Position numbers and translations under genes: made by a program
Notes under the pieces: model-generated
What the model saw: only the letters and a program-made list of their open reading frames with translations
The model's database searches: none
Told to the model about the DNA's origin: nothing
Shown: piece after piece, positions 8,146 through 18,307 of the stretch
Layout of the letters: each line of letters opens with the position of its first letter
Numbering within the stretch: the stretch's first letter is position 1
Assembly: GCA_018606645.1 (NCBI GenBank)
Contig: JAGVRI010000005.1
Location: 1 to 50,628, forward strand
Length of the DNA stretch: 50,628 nucleotides
Source: Chloroflexota bacterium
GTDB lineage: Bacteria; Chloroflexota; Anaerolineae; JAAYZQ01
Direction of reading: 5' to 3'

Positions 8146-9231
8146 CTAGTGCATGTGCAGTTTCTGACGGTAGCGCACATAGATCCCATAATCAATTGGT
8201 TTACGCCGTTCGATATAGGCTCGGGTGCGAGGGGCGCGGTCCCGGCATTCGTCAATCTTGTCCGTCACGCGCAAGGAAATGGCATCGCTGCCCGCCCCCG
8301 AACCGTAGGACACCAGCAACACCCGGTCGCCGGGTTGAGCCTCGTCTAAAATGGCCGTAAGACCCAGCAGCGCCGAGCTGGCGTAGGCATTGCCCACCAC
8401 CGGGCAGAGCAGCCCGATGCGGGTCTGCTCTGGCTTGAACCCCAATGCCCGGGCCGCCTGTTCCGGGAACTTGGGGTTGGGTTGATGGAACACGGCGGCG
8501 GCATAGTCGCCGGCATCCGCACCCAGCGACTCCAGCAACTGGCGGGCAGCGGCCAGGATATGCTTGAAATAGGCCGGTTCGCCGGTAAACCGATGGCCGT
8601 GCTGGGGGTAGTGTTGATAGGGGCGCCGGAAAAAGTCCGGCGTGTCGGTGACGTAGGAACAGGAAGCCTCGATCGTGGCCAGGGCTTCCTCCGCCGGACC
8701 CAGGATAAAGGCGGTGCTCGCCGCCCCGGCGGTGTACTCTAGGGCGTCGCCTGGGCGGCCCTGCGCCGTATCCGCCCCGATGGCCAGCGCATAGTCGGCC
8801 ATCCCTGAACCGACCAATGCCATGGCCGCCTGGAACGCCTCCGTACCAGCCTTGCAGGCGAACTCCCAATCGGCGGCCAGGGTGTTCGGCACCGCGCCAA
8901 TGGCTTCCGCTACAATTGTTGAGGTGGGCTTGACCGCATAGGGATGGGATTCGCTGCCGACCCACACCGCGCGGATCTCGGTCGGGTTCACTCGGGCGCG
9001 GGCCAACGCGTTGCGAGCTGCCTCGATGGACATAGTTGCCGTATCTTCGTCCGGACCGGGTACAGCCTTTTCTTTGATCGGGGAACCGCCCCGTCCGTCG
9101 GTCCAGACGCGGTCCACCTCAGTGCCCGGTAGACGATAGCGCGGGACGTAGGCTCCATAGCCCACGATGCCCACTTCGCGGATCGGTTTGAAATTCCCTC
9201 GTTCCGTATGACTCTCCTCAAGCATTCTCAT
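8146..9231 (-). CDS. Archaeal-type hydroxymethylglutaryl-CoA synthase
   Basis: A 361-residue protein that joins acetyl-CoA and acetoacetyl-CoA to HMG-CoA. The catalytic triad is visible: Glu near residue 62 (DEDTATMS), C126 ([10 protein letters not shown]) and H249 (VFHQPNPKF). It aligns with archaeal HMGCS rather than the Firmicutes MvaS type. The usual start region is [14 protein letters not shown], so the first about 20 residues here are an extension and the true start is uncertain; no good ribosome site is visible. A perfect 13-bp hairpin ends 5 nt before the ATG. With the two downstream genes it forms a putative thiolase-HMGCS-DUF35 complex. HMG-CoA reductase is not in this window. Confidence 0.9.
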   Translation of the reverse strand: MRMLEESHTERGNFKPIREVGIVGYGAYVPRYRLPGTEVDRVWTDGRGGSPIKEKAVPGPDEDTATMSIEAARNALARARVNPTEIRAVWVGSESHPYAVKPTSTIVAEAIGAVPNTLAADWEFACKAGTEAFQAAMALVGSGMADYALAIGADTAQGRPGDALEYTAGAASTAFILGPAEEALATIEASCSYVTDTPDFFRRPYQHYPQHGHRFTGEPAYFKHILAAARQLLESLGADAGDYAAAVFHQPNPKFPEQAARALGFKPEQTRIGLLCPVVGNAYASSALLGLTAILDEAQPGDRVLLVSYGSGAGSDAISLRVTDKIDECRDRAPRTRAYIERRKPIDYGIYVRYRQKLHMH

Positions 9232-9236
9232 AAGCC

Positions 9237-9266
9237 AAAATAGGAGCTCAACCGAGCTCCTATTTT
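9237..9266. terminator. Perfect 13-bp bidirectional hairpin with A/T flanks
   Basis: AAAATAGGAGCTC, loop AACC, GAGCTCCTATTTT. It has the form of a bidirectional Rho-independent terminator, about 95 bp past the uvrA stop. It ends only 5 nt before the annotated HMG-CoA synthase start, so it also lies in that gene's leader and could act as an attenuator. Confidence 0.8.
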
Positions 9267-9360
9267 CCTACGGAGCACCCCTACTATAGCACACCAGGCC
9301 TGTCAAAACCTATCAGAATCGGGGGAAGAGGCTATCAAACTCTATCACGCACTGATTCGC

Positions 9361-12300
9361 TCATCTGCGTGAGCGAATCATCTGGCCGAGAGGCTGTTCG
9401 ACAGGACGCGACTCTGCTTCCACCAGGATCTTGTACAGGTATTGGCCGGTGTACGAGTTCTTGTTCCGCGCGACCTCTTCCGGTGTACCCTCGGCGATCA
9501 CCCAGCCCCCCTGCTCGCCACCTTCCGGTCCCAGATCGATGACCCAGTCGGCGGATTTGATCACATCCAGGTTGTGTTCGATCACAACCACCGTGTTCCC
9601 CTGGTCCACCAGGCGGTGCAGCACCTGTAACAGCCGCTCGATATCGGCAAAATGGAGCCCGGTGGTCGGCTCGTCGAGGATATAGAAGGTGCGACCCGTC
9701 GCCCGTCGCGATAGCTCTTTGGACAGCTTGACCCGTTGCGCCTCGCCGCCGGAGAGGGTGGTGGCCGGCTGGCCCAGCCGGATGTAGCCCAACCCGACGT
9801 CCGACAGCGTCTGGAGCTTGTTGCGGATGCGCGGTATATTGGAGAAGAAGGCCAGGGCCTCATCCACCGTCATATCCAGGACATCGGCGATGTTCTTGCC
9901 CTTGTAGCGGATCTCCAGCGCTTCGCGGTTGTAGCGCTTGCCGTGGCACACCTCGCACGGCACGTAAACGTCAGGCAGAAACTGCATCTCGATGCGGATA
10001 ATGCCATCGCCCTGGCAGGCCTCGCAGCGCCCGCCCTTGACGTTAAAGCTAAAGCGGCCCGGCTGATAGCCCCGCGCCTTGGCCTCGGGCAAACGGGCAA
10101 ACAAATCGCGGATATCGGAAAAGACGTTCGTGTAGGTGGCCGGATTCGAGCGCGGGGTGCGCCCGATAGGGCTCTGATCCACATTGACCACCTTGTCAAT
10201 GAACTCCAGTCCCACGATCATGTCGTGTTTGCCCGGCTTGTCTTTGGCCCGGTAAAAGTATTGATTCAGCCGCTTGTACAGCACCTCGACCACCAGACTG
10301 CTCTTCCCCGAACCCGACACCCCGGTCACGGCGATGAATTTGTTCAACGGAAAGTGGACGGTGATCGACTTGAGGTTGTTCTCGGCCGCGCCCACGACGG
10401 TCAATACCTTTCCGCTGCCGGGACGGCGGGTCTTGGGCATGGGAATGCGCCGCTCGCCGCGCAGGTAGGCAGCGGTGAGTGATTCCCGGCATTGGAGGAA
10501 CTCGTCCAGCGGGGCAGAACAGACCACTCGACCCCCATGCTCGCCGGCCCCGGGACCCAGGTCGAGGATCCAGTCGGCGGCGCGCATCATCTCCGCGTCG
10601 TGTTCCACGACGATGACGGTGTTGCCCAGATCCCGCATCTCCTGCAAGGTGCGGATCAGTCGGCCGTTGTCGCGGGGATGGAGGCCGATGCTCGGTTCGT
10701 CCAGGATGTAGAGCACTCCCATGAGCCGCGAGCCGATCTGCGTCGCCAATCGGATGCGTTGCGACTCGCCTCCTGACAAAGTCGTTGCCCGGCGGTCAAT
10801 GGTCAGGTAGTCCAGCCCGACATTCACCATGAACGACAACCGGGCATGAAGCTCCTTCAAAATCTGATAGGCGATCGCCCGCTGTCGCTTGGTCAGGGGA
10901 GAAGAGGACGGGACAGTTCCGCCATCCTGACTCTCGGACTCTTCCGTTCCCTGCAATTCCTCGATCCAGCGCAACATCTCGCTGACCGACATGGCGGTGA
11001 CCTGATCGATCGATTTGCCGGCCACGGTCACGGCCAGCGCCTCCGGTTTCAGGCGGCGACCTTGGCACACCGGGCAGGGCCGCTCGGCCATGTAGCGTTC
11101 TAGCTCTTCTCGGACATAGTCCGAGGTGGCCTCGCGGTAGCGGCGTTGTAGATTGGGGATCACCCCCTCAAAGTGGGCGGTGTAGGTGCGTGACAGGCCC
11201 TGCGAGGTCTTGTAATGCAAGGTCACCTGCTCACCATGTCGTCCGCCATACAGGATGAAATTCAACTGACTGGGCAGCAGTTCCCGCACCGGCACGTCCA
11301 GGGGGATGCCCTGCTGTCTGGCAGCCGCCTCCAGCAACTGGCGGTAGTAGCCGTCCCCGGAACGCTCTCGGGTCCAGGGTTCGATCGCCCCCTGGCTCAG
11401 CGTTTTGCTCCGGTCAGGGATGACCAGATCGGGATCGATCTCCAGTTCGGTGCCGAGGCCGGTACAGGCTGGGCAGGCGCCATGGGGACTGTTGAACGAA
11501 AAGGTGCGCGGCTCGATCTCAGGCAGGCTAATGCCACAGTGGACGCAGGCGAACTTTTCGGAAAATAGGTAGTCGTGAGGTGCCTGCGCGTCGGTCACGT
11601 CACTCACGATCATGACCCCGTTACCCAATTTAAGGGCCGTTTCCACCGAATCGGCTAGGCGAAGCCGATCCATGCCCCGCCCATCCCCCTCGCCATGCCG
11701 CACGATCAGCCGGTCGACCACCGCCTCGATGGTGTGCATCTTGTAGCGGTCCAGTTCGATCTCTTCGTCCACTTCGCGGACCTCGCCGTTGACCCGCACC
11801 CGAACAAAGCCCATCTTGCGCACATCCTCGAATACCTTACGGTGCTCCCCTTTGCGGTCCTTGATCAGCGGCGCCAGGATCAGGATGCGGCTGCCTTCGG
11901 CCATCTCCTCGATGGCCTCCACAATCTGTCCGACCGTCTGCTGATGGACCGGGCGGCCGCAGCGAGGGCAGTGAGGCTCGCCGATGCGCGCATAGAGAAG
12001 GCGCAGATAGTCATAGACCTCGGTCACGGTGCCAACCGTCGAACGCGGATTGCGGCTGGTCCCTTTCTGGTCAATGCTGATCGCCGGGCTCAGGCCCTCG
12101 ATCTGGTCCACGTCCGGCTTTTGCATCTCGCCCAGGAACTGCCGGGCGTATGCCGAAAGAGATTCGACGTACCGTCGTTGCCCCTCGGCGTACAGGGTGT
12201 CAAAAGCCAGCGACGACTTGCCCGAACCCGAGAGCCCGGTGATGACGATCAGCTTGTCCCGGGGCAACTCCACGTCAATATTCCTCAGGTTGTGTTCCCG

Positions 12301-12399
12301 CGCCCCGCGGATGATGATCTTTTTCGGTTCTGCGCTTTTGGCCCCGACGGGATTCTGGTTGGATGGTATAGGTTTTTCCTCAGACATCCGACCGCTCAT
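9361..12399 (-). CDS. uvrA: Excinuclease ABC subunit A (UvrA)
   Basis: The damage-recognition ATPase of nucleotide excision repair, loading UvrB onto lesions. Both ABC halves are complete. Walker A1 is GLSGSGKSS (residues 55-63), followed by the first Zn knot (CPRCGRPV and CVHCG), the first signature [12 protein letters not shown] and [11 protein letters not shown]. The second half has Walker A2 GVSGSGKSS, the second Zn module (CEACQGDG ... CEVCHGKRY), the signature [12 protein letters not shown] and DEPTTGLH. At 1012 residues it is longer than E. coli UvrA (940), owing to an N-terminal tail of about 25 residues and a Ser-rich insert ([10 protein letters not shown]) in the first nucleotide-binding domain. 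A start at 12387 is also possible, because the GGAGGA site sits too close to the 12399 ATG. It is monocistronic with its own promoter. Confidence 0.98.
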   Translation of the reverse strand: MSGRMSEEKPIPSNQNPVGAKSAEPKKIIIRGAREHNLRNIDVELPRDKLIVITGLSGSGKSSLAFDTLYAEGQRRYVESLSAYARQFLGEMQKPDVDQIEGLSPAISIDQKGTSRNPRSTVGTVTEVYDYLRLLYARIGEPHCPRCGRPVHQQTVGQIVEAIEEMAEGSRILILAPLIKDRKGEHRKVFEDVRKMGFVRVRVNGEVREVDEEIELDRYKMHTIEAVVDRLIVRHGEGDGRGMDRLRLADSVETALKLGNGVMIVSDVTDAQAPHDYLFSEKFACVHCGISLPEIEPRTFSFNSPHGACPACTGLGTELEIDPDLVIPDRSKTLSQGAIEPWTRERSGDGYYRQLLEAAARQQGIPLDVPVRELLPSQLNFILYGGRHGEQVTLHYKTSQGLSRTYTAHFEGVIPNLQRRYREATSDYVREELERYMAERPCPVCQGRRLKPEALAVTVAGKSIDQVTAMSVSEMLRWIEELQGTEESESQDGGTVPSSSPLTKRQRAIAYQILKELHARLSFMVNVGLDYLTIDRRATTLSGGESQRIRLATQIGSRLMGVLYILDEPSIGLHPRDNGRLIRTLQEMRDLGNTVIVVEHDAEMMRAADWILDLGPGAGEHGGRVVCSAPLDEFLQCRESLTAAYLRGERRIPMPKTRRPGSGKVLTVVGAAENNLKSITVHFPLNKFIAVTGVSGSGKSSLVVEVLYKRLNQYFYRAKDKPGKHDMIVGLEFIDKVVNVDQSPIGRTPRSNPATYTNVFSDIRDLFARLPEAKARGYQPGRFSFNVKGGRCEACQGDGIIRIEMQFLPDVYVPCEVCHGKRYNREALEIRYKGKNIADVLDMTVDEALAFFSNIPRIRNKLQTLSDVGLGYIRLGQPATTLSGGEAQRVKLSKELSRRATGRTFYILDEPTTGLHFADIERLLQVLHRLVDQGNTVVVIEHNLDVIKSADWVIDLGPEGGEQGGWVIAEGTPEEVARNKNSYTGQYLYKILVEAESRPVEQPLGQMIRSRR

Positions 12400-12437
12400 T
12401 CCTCCATACCTCTGGTTGTGCCAGAGGGCAACAAACC

Positions 12438-12465
12438 ATTATAACATGGAAAACAGAGCGGGCAA
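12438..12465 (-). promoter_or_regulatory. Sigma-70 promoter of uvrA
   Basis: Minus-strand TTGCCC (12460-12465), 16-nt spacer, TATAAT (12438-12443). It lies about 40 bp upstream of the uvrA start. I see no clear LexA-type palindrome over it. Confidence 0.7.
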
Positions 12466-12493
12466 AAATAGAGGAATCTGATGACCGGATACA

Positions 12494-12530
12494 GGGAGAC
12501 GCTGAAGGTCTTGGACCTTCAGGTTCTCCC
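12494..12530 (-). terminator. Hairpin after the YfhO-flippase gene
   Basis: Two stacked stems, GGGAGA/TCTCCC outside and CTGAAGGTC/GACCTTCAG inside, with a 3-nt loop. It starts 6 nt past the stop of the long membrane gene and ends before the uvrA promoter. No U tract follows immediately; a TTTTT run lies about 30 nt further on. Confidence 0.55.
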
Positions 12531-12535
12531 CAGAA

Positions 12536-15500
12536 CTACCGCCAGCCGGCCAGGCGCGCCCGGAGGCGGTCGGTGGGGATCAGACGGCGCAATAGCTCCA
12601 TATCGGTTTGGCGAAAGCCGCCGATCAGGCCGAGGGTGACCAGATACACCACGCCGCCCACCGGGATCAGGAGCGGCCAGAAAATGCCTCTCAGCCACCA
12701 CAACACGGCGCCCATGACGGCCGAGGCCACTGTTGGCTGCCAGAAGAGGGAGACCCAGGGCAGGGGACCCAGGTGCCTGCGGACCGCGTAATAGAAGGGG
12801 ATCAGCAATGCCAGCTCAGACAGGATGGTCACGACTGCCGCCCCTCGATAACTGAAGAGAGGGATGGCAATCAGATTGGCAATGATGTTGAAGCCCACCC
12901 CGATCAAGAACGCTTTGGTCAGAAACCGCTGTTGATCGATGGCGATGAGCACATATTGGGTGACGCTGTTGATAAAACTAAAGGGCAGGAACCAGATGAT
13001 GAGTTGCAGGGCAATCCGCGAATCGGGCAGATAGGCGCCGCCGCCGAGGACCAGGATCAGGCCCTCGGCAATGAAGAAGGTGCCCACTGCCATGGGCAGG
13101 GCGATGATCAGCAACAGACGCAAGGAGAGTACATATGCCCGCATCAGCGAGTCTCGCGCCGAGGCAGCGTAGCGACTCATGAGAGGGAAGATGGCCTGGG
13201 TAAAGTAGGCGGGGATGATATTCAACCCGTCAATATATTTGTATGCCGCCCCATAATACCCCACCACGCTATCGCCCTTCATCGGCTTGAGCAACAGGAC
13301 GTCAATGCGGAAAAAGATGGTAGCCAACAGCAGGTTGATCATCAACGGGAACGAGGTTTTGATCATTTCCCGGCCCCTCTGGCCATCCCACTCCATATGG
13401 GGCCGGAAACAGTGACGGATCATCAGCGTCCCCAGGGCGCCGGCGCTGACCAGGTTCGCCACCACCGACACCGCGGCCAATCCGACAAAGCCCCAGCCGA
13501 TCAGCAGGACCAGCACCCCCAGGCTCACCCGGGTGAGGGCCGTCACGGTCGAGATGGCCGCCGGATATTCCATCTTTTCGTAGGCGTAGAACACCGCACT
13601 GAAGCCGTCGGCCAGGGTGCTAAAGACCAGCCCCCCGGCGAAAAAGGCGATGGCGACCACGATATCGGGGGTCATCTGCCCCAGCCAGGTATAGACACAG
13701 ATCACCAGGGCCATCAATGGCAGGGATCCAAGCCACAGCATCCCGCGCAGGCCGGTGATGATACTCAGATAGGGGTTCGCCTGGCTGCGGTCCTTGGCCA
13801 CTTCGCGGGTGAGCAAGGTGCCCAACCCAAAGCGCACCAGGATGTCAAAATAGCCGATAAAGGCGACGGCAAAGGTATAGCGGCCGGCCATCTCCGGAGC
13901 CAGGATGCGCAGCATGAGCATGGCGAATGCAAAGTCGATCACTTTGTTCAACAGTTGCAGGCCCATGGGCAGGAGGCTGTTCTTGGCCACCCGCTTGACC
14001 GCCGGATCCTGGTCGCTCTCGCGGTAATAGCGCCCCCATAGCCAGTAGAGGGTGAGCAAAAAGAGGACGATGAGGGCCATAAAGCTGCCATACAGCCCCA
14101 GCTTGAAACTCATCGGCGTATACTTGAAGCGGACCCGATGCGCCCCCGATGGCAGCCATACCGCCCGAAAGTTCCCGTCAGCTCGAACGATCTGGAGTTC
14201 CGTTTCACCCGCCGGCTCATCCTTGGGCCTGGGGACCCGGTCGGTGGGATCGGAGCGGTATGCCTTCCAACCAGGGAAGTAGCTGTCGGCCAGCACCAGC
14301 CAGCCTGGACCGGGCATCTCGACATCCACCCAGACGACGTTCGGGGAATAGACGATCACCGACGCCGGCTGCAAGGGCCAGTCCCCGGTGGTCCAGGGAT
14401 CGGGCTTCTCGTCCAGGAGGATCGTCTGTCGGGGATCAAAGGTGCGCAGGCGGGCCGGGAACTCGGCCTCGGCGACCACCTCCGCATTGGGCAGGGCAAA
14501 GGCGCGGGGCAGGGCATCGGTGTTCTCATAGATGCGGATTTCGCCCTCATACACCAGGCGGTAGTCGGGATTCCCGATCTCCCCTTCGGTCGCGACATAG
14601 CGGACCCCCAGCAGGTCCAGCAGGGGCGAGCTGAGGTGCGCCGCGTCATAAATGGGAGCGATGCGATTATACAGCAACTCCCCCTGCTCCTCAATGGCGC
14701 TCATATAGGTCACATACTGGCGCGGGATGATCGAATCGTACCCTCGCACATCCTGCAACCCATGGAGCCAGGGAATGTTGGCGTTGAGCGTCTTGGTCGC
14801 TCCCTCGACCTGGTAGGTGGTCAGTCGCCACGGTGGGTCCTTGGCCGCGTGTTCCTGAAGGAACTCGATGGCAGGTGGAGTGAAGGTCAGCCAGCCTGGC
14901 TCGGCAGCGGGATTGAACCCCCAGCCGGCGATCAGCAGGTCCACGGCCAGGACCGCGATGGCCAACACCTGCCAGAGGGGGACCCGCCACCCGGCGATCG
15001 GGAGGGCAATGGAGCAGCGGCTCAGCCGTAACACCAGGCCGCTGGCCAATAGCATCAGCGCCAAGATGAACAGCTTAGGCCACTCGTACGAAAGCCACAT
15101 TTCGCCGCCGGTGAACGCTTCCCGGGCCTTGTCCACCGTCGCCAGGAAACGGTCGGCCAGCGGGATGAAGGGTTGAGGGGCCGCATAGATGGCGATCAGA
15201 ATTCCCATCAACACCGCGCCGGCACCCAGAGCGCCCCAGCTCAGGAAGCTCTGGAGCCCCGACGGCCGAGGCGAGGTGGCGGGAAGCGTCGGTTCAGAAG
15301 TCTGCTTGCCCAACTGCTGAACGCCCAGGCCGGCCAGGAGGGCGACGCTCAGGGTGTAAGGAAAGACCCAGCGGAAGGGAGAGTGGAGTTGGCGCACGCC
15401 GGGCAAGCCGTAGTAGAGGAGGGCATAGAGAGGCGTGCCGAACACAAACAACAGCGAGACCACCGCCAGAGCAGCAAAAACCCAGACCGAACGCCGATAG

Positions 15501-16645
15501 GGGGCAGGACATCCGGCCCTCGGTTTCACTGCTCCCCAAACGGCGATAGCCGCCAGGAGCAGGGGCAGGATGCCCACATAGCTGCCGGCCTCGACGTAGT
15601 TCTTGATGCCCCAGAAGATGCGCTCCGCTTCGACCCACTGGCGGGTCACCAGGCTCCAGTAGCCGTGGTCGGCGGGGTTTCCGAAAAAGTCGGGCACCAG
15701 GAAGGTGAGGACCTGACGGGTGGGGTAGGCCCAGCCGACAATATCGGAATAGGTCACCGAGCCCTCGCGGAAGCTGCGGGTGACCAATTCGATCAATGGG
15801 ATGAGTTGCACCGAACCGAGACCCAGGCCCAGGCCCACCATGAAACCCAGCCAGAGACCCAGGCGCACGACCACTGCCCCGGAACCCACCCGCCGCCACA
15901 AGAGGAACAGCCGCACCAGGATGTAGTAGGCCAGGACCAGCAACGTATAGACCAGGATCTCGGGGTGGCCGGCCAGCACATGAGTGCCTAACCCGAGCGC
16001 CCCCACGACGACATAGACGATCGGCACAAACGGGCCGGTTCCTTTCTCCTCTTGTTTGCGGACCATGATCTCGACCACGGCCAGCAGCAGCGGCAACCAG
16101 ACGGCGGCGGCGATGATCATGGAAAACACAACACTGACCACGAAAAAAGTGCTGAGTTGATAGGTGATGCCGGCAACCAGGGCCGGCACCCGTCCCAGGC
16201 GCAGCGCCCGGCTCAGCAGGTACATGAACCACCCGGCCAGGAAGAATTGCAGCACCGTGAACCACCCATAGGCGCGGGGGATGGGCAGCAGGTAGAACAG
16301 GATGCTGAACGGATAGAGGGCCGAGTGCTGCCCTGCGGCCAGAAAGGGCACGCCGGCAAACAGATACGGATTCCAGAGCGGCAACTCCCGGGCGCGGAGC
16401 GATTCGACGATGAACTGTTTCCAGACCAGGTTCTCCAGCACCAGGTCGCTGAGCAGTTCATTATGGGGCGGAAGAGCCACCCCCTGCTGGGCGGCAAAGG
16501 ACCGATACGGTTCCCATTGGTAGAGGTTATCGGCCGGTAGCAGGGTCCTGGGACCGAGGGTAACCGGCCAAAACAGGGTCAGGGGCAGGATGAGAAAGAC
16601 CAGCGGGACGCCCAGAACCAGAAGCCGCCTGGGGGAAGGGGCCAA
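12536..16645 (-). CDS. YfhO-type membrane glycosyltransferase fused to a Wzx-like flippase
   Basis: A 1369-residue multi-pass membrane protein. Residues about 1-870 match the YfhO family: an early DNLYQWEPYRSF loop, LPLWNPYLFAGVPFLA, about a dozen helices, then a large extracytoplasmic domain (about 570-850) ending in PGWLVLADSYFPGWKAY. YfhO proteins are GT-C-like and add sugars to teichoic or polysaccharide chains outside the membrane. From about residue 885 (NSLLPMGLQLLNKVIDFAFAM) to the end is a complete oligosaccharide flippase of the MATE/MVF superfamily. The frame is unbroken across the junction, so this is a true fusion coupling lipid-linked sugar translocation to transfer. It lies 16 bp after a Dpm1-like gene that could supply polyprenyl-phosphate sugar. 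The precise sugar is unknown. Confidence 0.88.
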   Translation of the reverse strand: MAPSPRRLLVLGVPLVFLILPLTLFWPVTLGPRTLLPADNLYQWEPYRSFAAQQGVALPPHNELLSDLVLENLVWKQFIVESLRARELPLWNPYLFAGVPFLAAGQHSALYPFSILFYLLPIPRAYGWFTVLQFFLAGWFMYLLSRALRLGRVPALVAGITYQLSTFFVVSVVFSMIIAAAVWLPLLLAVVEIMVRKQEEKGTGPFVPIVYVVVGALGLGTHVLAGHPEILVYTLLVLAYYILVRLFLLWRRVGSGAVVVRLGLWLGFMVGLGLGLGSVQLIPLIELVTRSFREGSVTYSDIVGWAYPTRQVLTFLVPDFFGNPADHGYWSLVTRQWVEAERIFWGIKNYVEAGSYVGILPLLLAAIAVWGAVKPRAGCPAPYRRSVWVFAALAVVSLLFVFGTPLYALLYYGLPGVRQLHSPFRWVFPYTLSVALLAGLGVQQLGKQTSEPTLPATSPRPSGLQSFLSWGALGAGAVLMGILIAIYAAPQPFIPLADRFLATVDKAREAFTGGEMWLSYEWPKLFILALMLLASGLVLRLSRCSIALPIAGWRVPLWQVLAIAVLAVDLLIAGWGFNPAAEPGWLTFTPPAIEFLQEHAAKDPPWRLTTYQVEGATKTLNANIPWLHGLQDVRGYDSIIPRQYVTYMSAIEEQGELLYNRIAPIYDAAHLSSPLLDLLGVRYVATEGEIGNPDYRLVYEGEIRIYENTDALPRAFALPNAEVVAEAEFPARLRTFDPRQTILLDEKPDPWTTGDWPLQPASVIVYSPNVVWVDVEMPGPGWLVLADSYFPGWKAYRSDPTDRVPRPKDEPAGETELQIVRADGNFRAVWLPSGAHRVRFKYTPMSFKLGLYGSFMALIVLFLLTLYWLWGRYYRESDQDPAVKRVAKNSLLPMGLQLLNKVIDFAFAMLMLRILAPEMAGRYTFAVAFIGYFDILVRFGLGTLLTREVAKDRSQANPYLSIITGLRGMLWLGSLPLMALVICVYTWLGQMTPDIVVAIAFFAGGLVFSTLADGFSAVFYAYEKMEYPAAISTVTALTRVSLGVLVLLIGWGFVGLAAVSVVANLVSAGALGTLMIRHCFRPHMEWDGQRGREMIKTSFPLMINLLLATIFFRIDVLLLKPMKGDSVVGYYGAAYKYIDGLNIIPAYFTQAIFPLMSRYAASARDSLMRAYVLSLRLLLIIALPMAVGTFFIAEGLILVLGGGAYLPDSRIALQLIIWFLPFSFINSVTQYVLIAIDQQRFLTKAFLIGVGFNIIANLIAIPLFSYRGAAVVTILSELALLIPFYYAVRRHLGPLPWVSLFWQPTVASAVMGAVLWWLRGIFWPLLIPVGGVVYLVTLGLIGGFRQTDMELLRRLIPTDRLRARLAGWR

Positions 16646-16661
16646 TCGTTCCTCCCCGCTC

Positions 16662-17411
16662 TCAAGAACCGGCGGTAGACCGCCTGGCAGCCCGGTGCCG
16701 CCAGCGGATCTGCCAGGTGCGCAACGCAGCCTCCACTTTGACCCGGCCGGTCATCTTGGAACGGCCAATCCGCCGGTCCTCAAAGTAGATGGGAATTTCG
16801 AGAAAACGATACCCGAGCTTCTCGGTCAGGTAGGCCATTTCCACCTGGAACACATACCCGTTGGACCGTATCCGGTCCAGGCCGATCCCCTCCAGCGTCG
16901 CCCGCCGCCAGCATTTAAAGCCCGCCGTCGCATCTTTCACTTTCAATCCCAGGATCAGCCGGGTGTAGATGCTGTTGGCCCACCAACTGAGGAAGTACCG
17001 CCACCACCCCCACCGCTCATCCAATCGGCCGCCGACCACATAGCGCGACCCGACCACGACGTCATACCCCTCGATCGCCTGCAAGAATTGGGGAATATAA
17101 GCGGGGGAATGGGAAAAGTCGGCATCCATCTGGATGATATATTCCGCCCCATGCTGCAGGGCGTATCGGAAGCCGGTGATATAGGCCGTGCCCAGGCCCA
17201 ACTTGCCGGCGCGGTGGAGGACATGGACCCGGTCCGGGTGCTGGCTGGCCAGTTCGTCGGCGATCTGTCCCGTCCCGTCCGGTGAATTATCGTCCACCAC
17301 CAGGATCTCCAGAGTCGGGATATCGAGGGCGAACAACTCTGTCACCAGTCTCGGCAGGTTTTCTGCCTCATTATAGGTGGGGATGACGGTCATGACCTTA
17401 GCCGTATCCAT
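16662..17411 (-). CDS. Polyprenol monophosphomannose synthase-like GT2 (Dpm1 family)
   Basis: A 249-residue cytoplasmic-face GT2 enzyme expected to transfer mannose or a related hexose from a nucleotide sugar to polyprenyl phosphate. Visible are the N-terminal [19 protein letters not shown], the metal-binding DAD at 96-98 (QMDADFSH), VVGSRYV, and the conserved GFKCWRR and R-x-SKM regions. There are no C-terminal transmembrane helices, so it is a soluble or peripheral Dpm1-type protein. It is the first gene of a two-gene operon with the YfhO-flippase fusion and has a strong promoter about 70 bp upstream. The donor sugar cannot be told from sequence. Confidence 0.9.
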   Translation of the reverse strand: MDTAKVMTVIPTYNEAENLPRLVTELFALDIPTLEILVVDDNSPDGTGQIADELASQHPDRVHVLHRAGKLGLGTAYITGFRYALQHGAEYIIQMDADFSHSPAYIPQFLQAIEGYDVVVGSRYVVGGRLDERWGWWRYFLSWWANSIYTRLILGLKVKDATAGFKCWRRATLEGIGLDRIRSNGYVFQVEMAYLTEKLGYRFLEIPIYFEDRRIGRSKMTGRVKVEAALRTWQIRWRHRAARRSTAGS

Positions 17412-17477
17412 ATCCCTCGCTCGTTCAGTCCCTTGGTTGCCATCGCCGTCGCTCTCTACCCGGGTCTGGCCGATTGG

Positions 17478-17506
17478 ATTATACTATGATCCACGACAAA
17501 GGTCAA
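17478..17506 (-). promoter_or_regulatory. Strong sigma-70 promoter of the Dpm1-YfhO operon
   Basis: Minus-strand TTGACC (17501-17506), exactly 17 nt, TATAAT (17478-17483). It gives a leader of about 60 nt. Confidence 0.85.
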
Positions 17507-17598
17507 CAACCTGCCGAGCGAAAAGTGGGAGTGGGAGTTTTGTGGGATCGCCACACTGAATGGAGCAAGGAGCCCGAACACCGATGCGCGGGTGCGGC

Positions 17599-17627
17599 TT
17601 GCCTTCCTGACATGAAGCAAGTATACT
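17599..17627 (+). promoter_or_regulatory. Candidate sigma-70 promoter for the 17.7-kb plus-strand genes
   Basis: TTGCCT (17599-17604), 17-nt spacer, TATACT (17622-17627), about 105 bp before the DUF1801 gene. It is divergent from the Dpm1 promoter. Apart from these two promoters, the 17412-17740 gap holds no recognisable gene. Confidence 0.6.
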
Positions 17628-17740
17628 CCATGGTAGTGGCGTCGCGCCACTGTTTCATCCGGTTCGGAAAGCCGGCACGCCAGTGCGGGTCTGCATTCGA
17701 ACGGCGGCAAGGTTTCTAACCCAAGTAAGAGGAGATTGCT

Positions 17741-18211
17741 ATGAACCCAAAGCAAGTCAGGCCCAAGTCCGCCAGGAGCGCTGCCGGGACCGACATGAAG
17801 GCCAAAGGATTCACCGACGAAGAAAAAGCGGCGATGAAGGAGCGCGCCCGAGAGTTAACGGCGGCCAGGAGCAAGGCGGACGGGGAGGACGCCGTGCTGG
17901 CCAAGATCGCTGAGATGCCGGAGCCGGACCGTTCCATGGCCAAGCGACTCCATGAGATCATCCAAGCCAGCGCGCCGGTTCTCACGCCGAGAACCTGGTA
18001 CGGGATGCCGGCGTATGCCGACCAGGACGGCAAGGTAGTTTGCTTCTTTCAAAGCGCCAAAAAGTTCAATACGAGGTATGCGACGCTTGGCTTCAGCGAC
18101 GCAGCGCACCTCGACGAAGGCGCCATGTGGCCGACCGCCTTTGCGCTGAAGGAGTTGACTGCCGCCGAAGAGGCAATCATTGGCGCGCTCGTGAAGAAAG
18201 CGGTGAGCTAA
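17741..18211 (+). CDS. DUF1801 / YdhG-like (iron-chaperone fold) protein
   Basis: A 156-residue protein with an AGAGGAGA site 6 nt before the ATG. Residues 1-75 are basic and helical ([17 protein letters not shown]). The C-terminal half carries the DUF1801 core: [51 protein letters not shown], read in segments from residue 68. The fold is frataxin/YjbR-like and some members are called iron chaperones, but no function is proven for this subtype. It starts a plus-strand cluster with a GrpB-family gene. Confidence 0.85.
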   Translation: MNPKQVRPKSARSAAGTDMKAKGFTDEEKAAMKERARELTAARSKADGEDAVLAKIAEMPEPDRSMAKRLHEIIQASAPVLTPRTWYGMPAYADQDGKVVCFFQSAKKFNTRYATLGFSDAAHLDEGAMWPTAFALKELTAAEEAIIGALVKKAVS

Positions 18212-18307
18212 GGACTGAGGTCGCCACCAGCTCCCGCCCCAGGAGGGATCGGGGGGCAGAACGAGGCCGTCATTCACCAGGTTATGGCTCTTTGCAATCT
18301 TCGCGAG

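Noticed and set aside
9283..9305. TTGACA and TATAGT pair upstream of the HMG-CoA synthase gene
   Set aside because: The spacing is only 12 nt, too short for a sigma-70 promoter, so I did not annotate it.
12608..14041. Long plus-strand open frame opposite the YfhO-flippase gene
   Set aside because: Its translation is low-complexity, rich in Gln, Asp and His, as expected from the complement of a hydrophobic membrane protein. It has no start signal or known domain.
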